Assembly (NCBI GenBank): GCA_004524515.1
Contig: SDNV01000051.1
Span: 1 to 18,503, forward strand
Source of the DNA: Promethearchaeota archaeon
GTDB taxonomy: Archaea > Asgardarchaeota > Lokiarchaeia > Sigynarchaeales > SOKP01
DNA length: 18,503 nt
Reading direction: 5' to 3'
Shown here: piece after piece, positions 15,795 to 18,503 of the stretch
How positions within the stretch are numbered: the stretch's first letter is position 1
Layout: every line of letters starts with the position of its first letter
Notes under the pieces: generated by a model
The model's input: the letters and a program-made list of their open reading frames with translations, nothing else
Told to the model about the DNA's origin: nothing
Database searches by the model: none
Made by a program: the position numbers and the translations under genes

Positions 15795-15810
15795 CCTAAA
15801 ACGTTTTAGG
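15795..15810. repeat. Perfect 16-base palindrome directly after the unknown gene
   Basis: CCTAAAAC/GTTTTAGG begins at the base after the stop codon. There is no T-run after it, so it is a poor terminator; it shares the TTAGG/CCTAA element with the inverted repeat upstream of the same gene and lies upstream of gatE. It may be a second binding site. Confidence 0.45.
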
Positions 15811-15901
15811 AATCAAGGCAAAATGAATCAATAGAGGACCAAATCGTTTCAGATTGATATAATTAAGATTTTAAAAGCAGGATAAAACCAATTTACATGA
15901 A

Positions 15902-15911
15902 CTATAAAAAA
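15902..15911 (+). promoter_or_regulatory. Candidate TATA box for the gatE-gatD operon
   Basis: CTATAAAAAA lies about 36 bases before the gatE ATG, predicting a leader of about 10 bases. An alternative, GATATAATT at about 15856, would give a leader of about 60 bases. Confidence 0.4.
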
Positions 15912-15942
15912 ACAATAAATTCTACTAAAAATTTGAGTAAAT

Positions 15943-17568
15943 ATGGAAGAGTTGGATTACGAAAAATTAGGTCTTAAGTGTGGCCTTGAAATTCATCAAC
16001 AACTTGATTCTAATACGAAATTATTTTGTAGATGCCCAAATGAATTACAAGGAACTCGGGAACCTGATTTTACCATAAAACGGTTCATGAGACCTGTCTT
16101 AGGTGAAATGGGCATTTATGATGAGGCCATGCTCACAGAATATGAAAAGGGTATGGAAATTGTTTATGAAGGCTATAACGATGTAATATGTACCTATGAA
16201 CTGGATGAGACTCCTCCTTTTCAATGTAATAACGAGGCAAAAAAAATCGCGATTGAAATTGCTCTGCTTCTTAACGCTAATATTATTGAAGAAATGCATG
16301 TTTGTAGAAAAAATTATCTCGATGGAAGTGTGCCTTGCGGTTTCCAAAGAACCATGATCCTAGCTAAAGAGGGGTATGTGGAATTGGAAAATGGTAAAAA
16401 AATTGGAATCGATATTATATGTTTAGAGGAAGATGCCGCACGAAAAATCAAAACTGAAAATAAAACCAATTTTTTTAGATTGGATCGATTAGGAATACCT
16501 TTAGTGGAAGTTACCACTAAGCCAGACATCAACGATCCTTATGAATGTCGTGAAGCAGCCGAACGACTGGGATTACTATTATGGACCACAAACGTAAAAA
16601 AAATTCTAGGTTCTATTCGACAAGACATCAATGTAAGCATTAAGAATGGGACAAGGATCGAAATAAAAGGAGTACAAAAATTAGATTGGATTCCCATTTT
16701 AATCAATCATGAAGTTTCCAGACAATTAAAATTGCTTGAATTAAAAGAAGAGTTAGAAAAACGCCATTTAAAAGCAGATGATTCTATAGGGAACCCTAAA
16801 GATTTAACAAAAGCTCTTTCAAATACCAAATCTAATTTTATTTCAAAAGGAATTAAATCCGGAAAGAAGCTATTTGGGATAAATTTTACGGGATTTAAAG
16901 GAATTTTTGGAAAGAATTTAATGGAAGATTATAGATTTGGAACGGAAATCAGTAGTAAGGTAAAATCTATATCCGGTCTAAAAGGAATTATTCATTCAGA
17001 TGAAAATCTAAATAAATATAAATTTTCCAAGGAAGATTTCAAAAATATTATCAAAGAACTTAATTCAAAAGAAAACGATGCGTTTATTTTAATCTTAGGA
17101 ACGAACAAGGAAATTGATAAAGCGCTTAAGGTTATCATGAATCGCGTTACATACGCTTTTAAAGGAGTTCCTCCGGAAACTCGAAGAGCGTTAGAAAATG
17201 GGAATACAGAATTTTTAAGAGAATTACACGGTGGAGCTAGACTGTACCCTGATACGGATTCCCAAGCAATTATTAACTCAGAAAAAGAAATTCAAACGAT
17301 AAAAGAAAATTTACCGGAATATCCTTGGAAAACCATCACACAATATTCAAAAAAATATAAATTGGAGGAGAGATTGATAAAAGAATTAATTTTTACGGGA
17401 AATCTAAGTCTTTTTAACCAACTACTTGATATCTACTCTGAAAATCCAATGCTCATTATCACTACGCTATTAGAAACTACTACTGCTTTAAGAAGGGATG
17501 GTAAACAAGTGGAAAACATTACAGAAAAAGATTATATAGATCTTTTCTCCCTTTTAAAAAATGATTAA
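15943..17568 (+). CDS. gatE: Glu-tRNA(Gln) amidotransferase subunit E, interrupted by an in-frame stop
   Basis: With GatD, GatE converts Glu-tRNA(Gln) to Gln-tRNA(Gln) in archaea: GatD releases ammonia from an amide donor and GatE activates the tRNA-bound glutamate. This frame gives 541 residues. The GatB-like catalytic domain starts KLGLKCGLEIHQQL and includes LDETPPFQC and DRLGIPLVEVTTKPDI. A GatE-specific AspRS-like insert spans about 300-405, followed by PPETRRALENG, LYPDTD and the helical domain. It stops at TAA 17566-17568, although GatE proteins usually have about 620-635 residues. The missing tail continues in the same frame downstream; read through, the whole would be 639 codons. The catalytic part is complete, but tRNA binding by a truncated protein should be weakened unless the tail is supplied separately. 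Confidence 0.93.
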   Translation: MEELDYEKLGLKCGLEIHQQLDSNTKLFCRCPNELQGTREPDFTIKRFMRPVLGEMGIYDEAMLTEYEKGMEIVYEGYNDVICTYELDETPPFQCNNEAKKIAIEIALLLNANIIEEMHVCRKNYLDGSVPCGFQRTMILAKEGYVELENGKKIGIDIICLEEDAARKIKTENKTNFFRLDRLGIPLVEVTTKPDINDPYECREAAERLGLLLWTTNVKKILGSIRQDINVSIKNGTRIEIKGVQKLDWIPILINHEVSRQLKLLELKEELEKRHLKADDSIGNPKDLTKALSNTKSNFISKGIKSGKKLFGINFTGFKGIFGKNLMEDYRFGTEISSKVKSISGLKGIIHSDENLNKYKFSKEDFKNIIKELNSKENDAFILILGTNKEIDKALKVIMNRVTYAFKGVPPETRRALENGNTEFLRELHGGARLYPDTDSQAIINSEKEIQTIKENLPEYPWKTITQYSKKYKLEERLIKELIFTGNLSLFNQLLDIYSENPMLIITTLLETTTALRRDGKQVENITEKDYIDLFSLLKND

Positions 17569-17862
17569 ATTGGAAAAGAAGCAATTGAAGAATTTATGAT
17601 AACAAAATCCGACAAACCTACCTTTTCCATTGAACAAATTAAAAAAACCCTAAAAATTGAAAAAATTTCCGAACAAGAACTAAAAAATATCATAGAGGAT
17701 ATAGTAAATAAAAATATAGAACTCGTAAAAGAGAAAGAAATGAGAGCAATGGGGCCTTTAATGGGAGAAGTAATGCAAGAAGTACGGGGAAAAATCGACG
17801 GGAAACTGGTATCTAACGAGCTAAAAATCATATTGCAAAAAAAACTTAAGGAGTTGAAATAA
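17569..17862 (+). CDS. GatE C-terminal tail (YqeY-like) domain, separated by a stop codon
   Basis: Directly after the gatE TAA the same frame continues IGKEAIEEFM, which looks like the linker that precedes the tail in intact GatE/GatB proteins. An ATG at 17596 could start an 88-residue peptide: FSIEQIKKTLKIEKISEQEL, then MRAMGPLMGEVMQEVRGKID, the hallmark of the GatB/YqeY tail that grips the tRNA elbow. I see no good ribosome-binding site before that ATG, so separate initiation looks weak. Options are a nonsense mutation (for example AAA to TAA), readthrough, a genuinely split subunit, or a base-calling error. The domain is otherwise undamaged, which argues that any mutation is recent. Its stop (17860-17862) touches the gatD start. 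Confidence 0.85.
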   Translation: MGKEAIEEFMITKSDKPTFSIEQIKKTLKIEKISEQELKNIIEDIVNKNIELVKEKEMRAMGPLMGEVMQEVRGKIDGKLVSNELKIILQKKLKELK

Positions 17863-18503
17863 TTGAGCGAAAAATTAAAGGGCTACAAAGGAAAAGCAAA
17901 AGAAATTTTAAATAAAAATAAAATCGTTATTTGGGACATAATTCGGGTTAAAACCAAGAAAGGAGAATACGAGGGGATCGTCCTTCCAAGAAATGAATAT
18001 TCTGCTCCGGAATATATAGAAATAAAACTGGAGAATAATTATAACATCGGAATTCATTCCTCCCATATACTTGAAATTGAAAAAATTGGGAAACGAGAAG
18101 CCCACTATAAAATTCCCGAAAAAAAATTTCCGGTCAATAAAAAACTTCCTAATATTAAACTTTTGGGTACTGGTGGGACTGTTGCATCCAGATTGGATTA
18201 TACCACTGGTGCCGTTATTCCTTCTTTTACTCCAGGGGAACTTTTTAGTGCTGTGCCTGAATTAGCAGAAATTTGTAATCTCGAAACAGAAATCGTGTTT
18301 GAAATCCTGTCTGAAAATATGAGACCCGAATATTGGCAACAACTGGCCAAAAAAATTGCGGATGCGGCTAATTCTGGAAAAGATGGAATCATAATCGGAC
18401 ATGGCACAGATACGATGAGTTATACCTCCGCCGCGTTATCCTTTATGCTTCATGATTTATCAATTCCTGTGGTCTTGGTGGGAAGTCAAAGAAGTTCAGA
18501 CAG
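17863..18503 (+). CDS. gatD: Glu-tRNA(Gln) amidotransferase subunit D (partial, runs off the window)
   Basis: GatD is the asparaginase-like ammonia-producing subunit of the archaeal GatDE amidotransferase. The 213 visible residues contain the small N-terminal beta domain (1-95), then the asparaginase fold with the nucleophile Thr106 in LLGTGGTVASRLDYTTGA and Thr182-Asp183 in IIIGHGTDTMSYTSAALSF, followed by PVVLVGSQRSSD. The remaining catalytic Lys and C-terminal domain lie beyond the window. The start is TTG at 17863, immediately after the TAA of the gatE tail (TAATTG), and all three segments share one reading frame. Tight coupling to gatE makes sense for equal amounts of the two subunits. 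Confidence 0.93.
   Translation, partial: MSEKLKGYKGKAKEILNKNKIVIWDIIRVKTKKGEYEGIVLPRNEYSAPEYIEIKLENNYNIGIHSSHILEIEKIGKREAHYKIPEKKFPVNKKLPNIKLLGTGGTVASRLDYTTGAVIPSFTPGELFSAVPELAEICNLETEIVFEILSENMRPEYWQQLAKKIADAANSGKDGIIIGHGTDTMSYTSAALSFMLHDLSIPVVLVGSQRSSD

Noticed and set aside
17566..17568. Stop codon in gatE as a recoded amino acid
   Set aside because: Known archaeal recoding uses TGA (selenocysteine) and TAG (pyrrolysine); the codon here is TAA, so a mutation or split gene is likelier.

Overview
This window looks like a chromosomal segment of an AT-rich archaeon. The domain is clear from gene content: fibrillarin and Nop5 (box C/D guide-RNA machinery), the archaea-only GatD/GatE tRNA amidotransferase, a COG1395-type regulator, an archaeal Elp3, and TATA boxes roughly 25-50 bases upstream of starts, with some GGTG/GAGG ribosome-binding sites and several TTG/GTG starts. 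The lineage cannot be fixed from the sequence alone. The very low GC, the mix of thiolase, flavin reductase and hexuronate genes, and a TnpB-related element would suit an Asgard (Loki-like) archaeon, but that is inference.

Layout. At the left edge a short minus-strand reading frame with a perfect AGGAGG site diverges from a plus-strand pair, an HTH regulator and rnhB, which overlap by 14 bases. Next is a four-gene minus-strand block, 5758 down to 1860: nop5, an SDR resembling mannonate/fructuronate oxidoreductase, mannonate dehydratase (uxuA) and fibrillarin (flpA). Two RNA-modification partners therefore flank two sugar-acid catabolic genes. A 435-base gene-free stretch follows, then a frameshifted TnpB-related gene (6194-7713). 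Its 3' end carries a chain of inverted repeats that may be an omega-RNA or right end. It abuts pyrD-pyrK, the electron-transfer dihydroorotate dehydrogenase pair.

From 9561 to 14368 lie a macro-domain protein (minus), an FMN-dependent NMO-like oxidoreductase, a thiolase and elp3, apparently separate units with T-rich or hairpin terminators between several of them. From 14369 to 15942 is an unrecognised 363-residue protein whose N-terminus resembles a ribbon-helix-helix. It has an inverted repeat over its probable promoter and a perfect 16-base palindrome directly after its stop.

The right end is the gatE-gatD operon for Gln-tRNA(Gln) formation. gatE carries an in-frame TAA just before its tRNA-binding tail domain, and the tail continues in the same frame up to gatD, which runs off the window. 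The observations most worth a second look are this gatE interruption, the hexuronate pair between nop5 and flpA, the structured 3' end of the TnpB-related gene, and the possibly self-regulated unknown gene.
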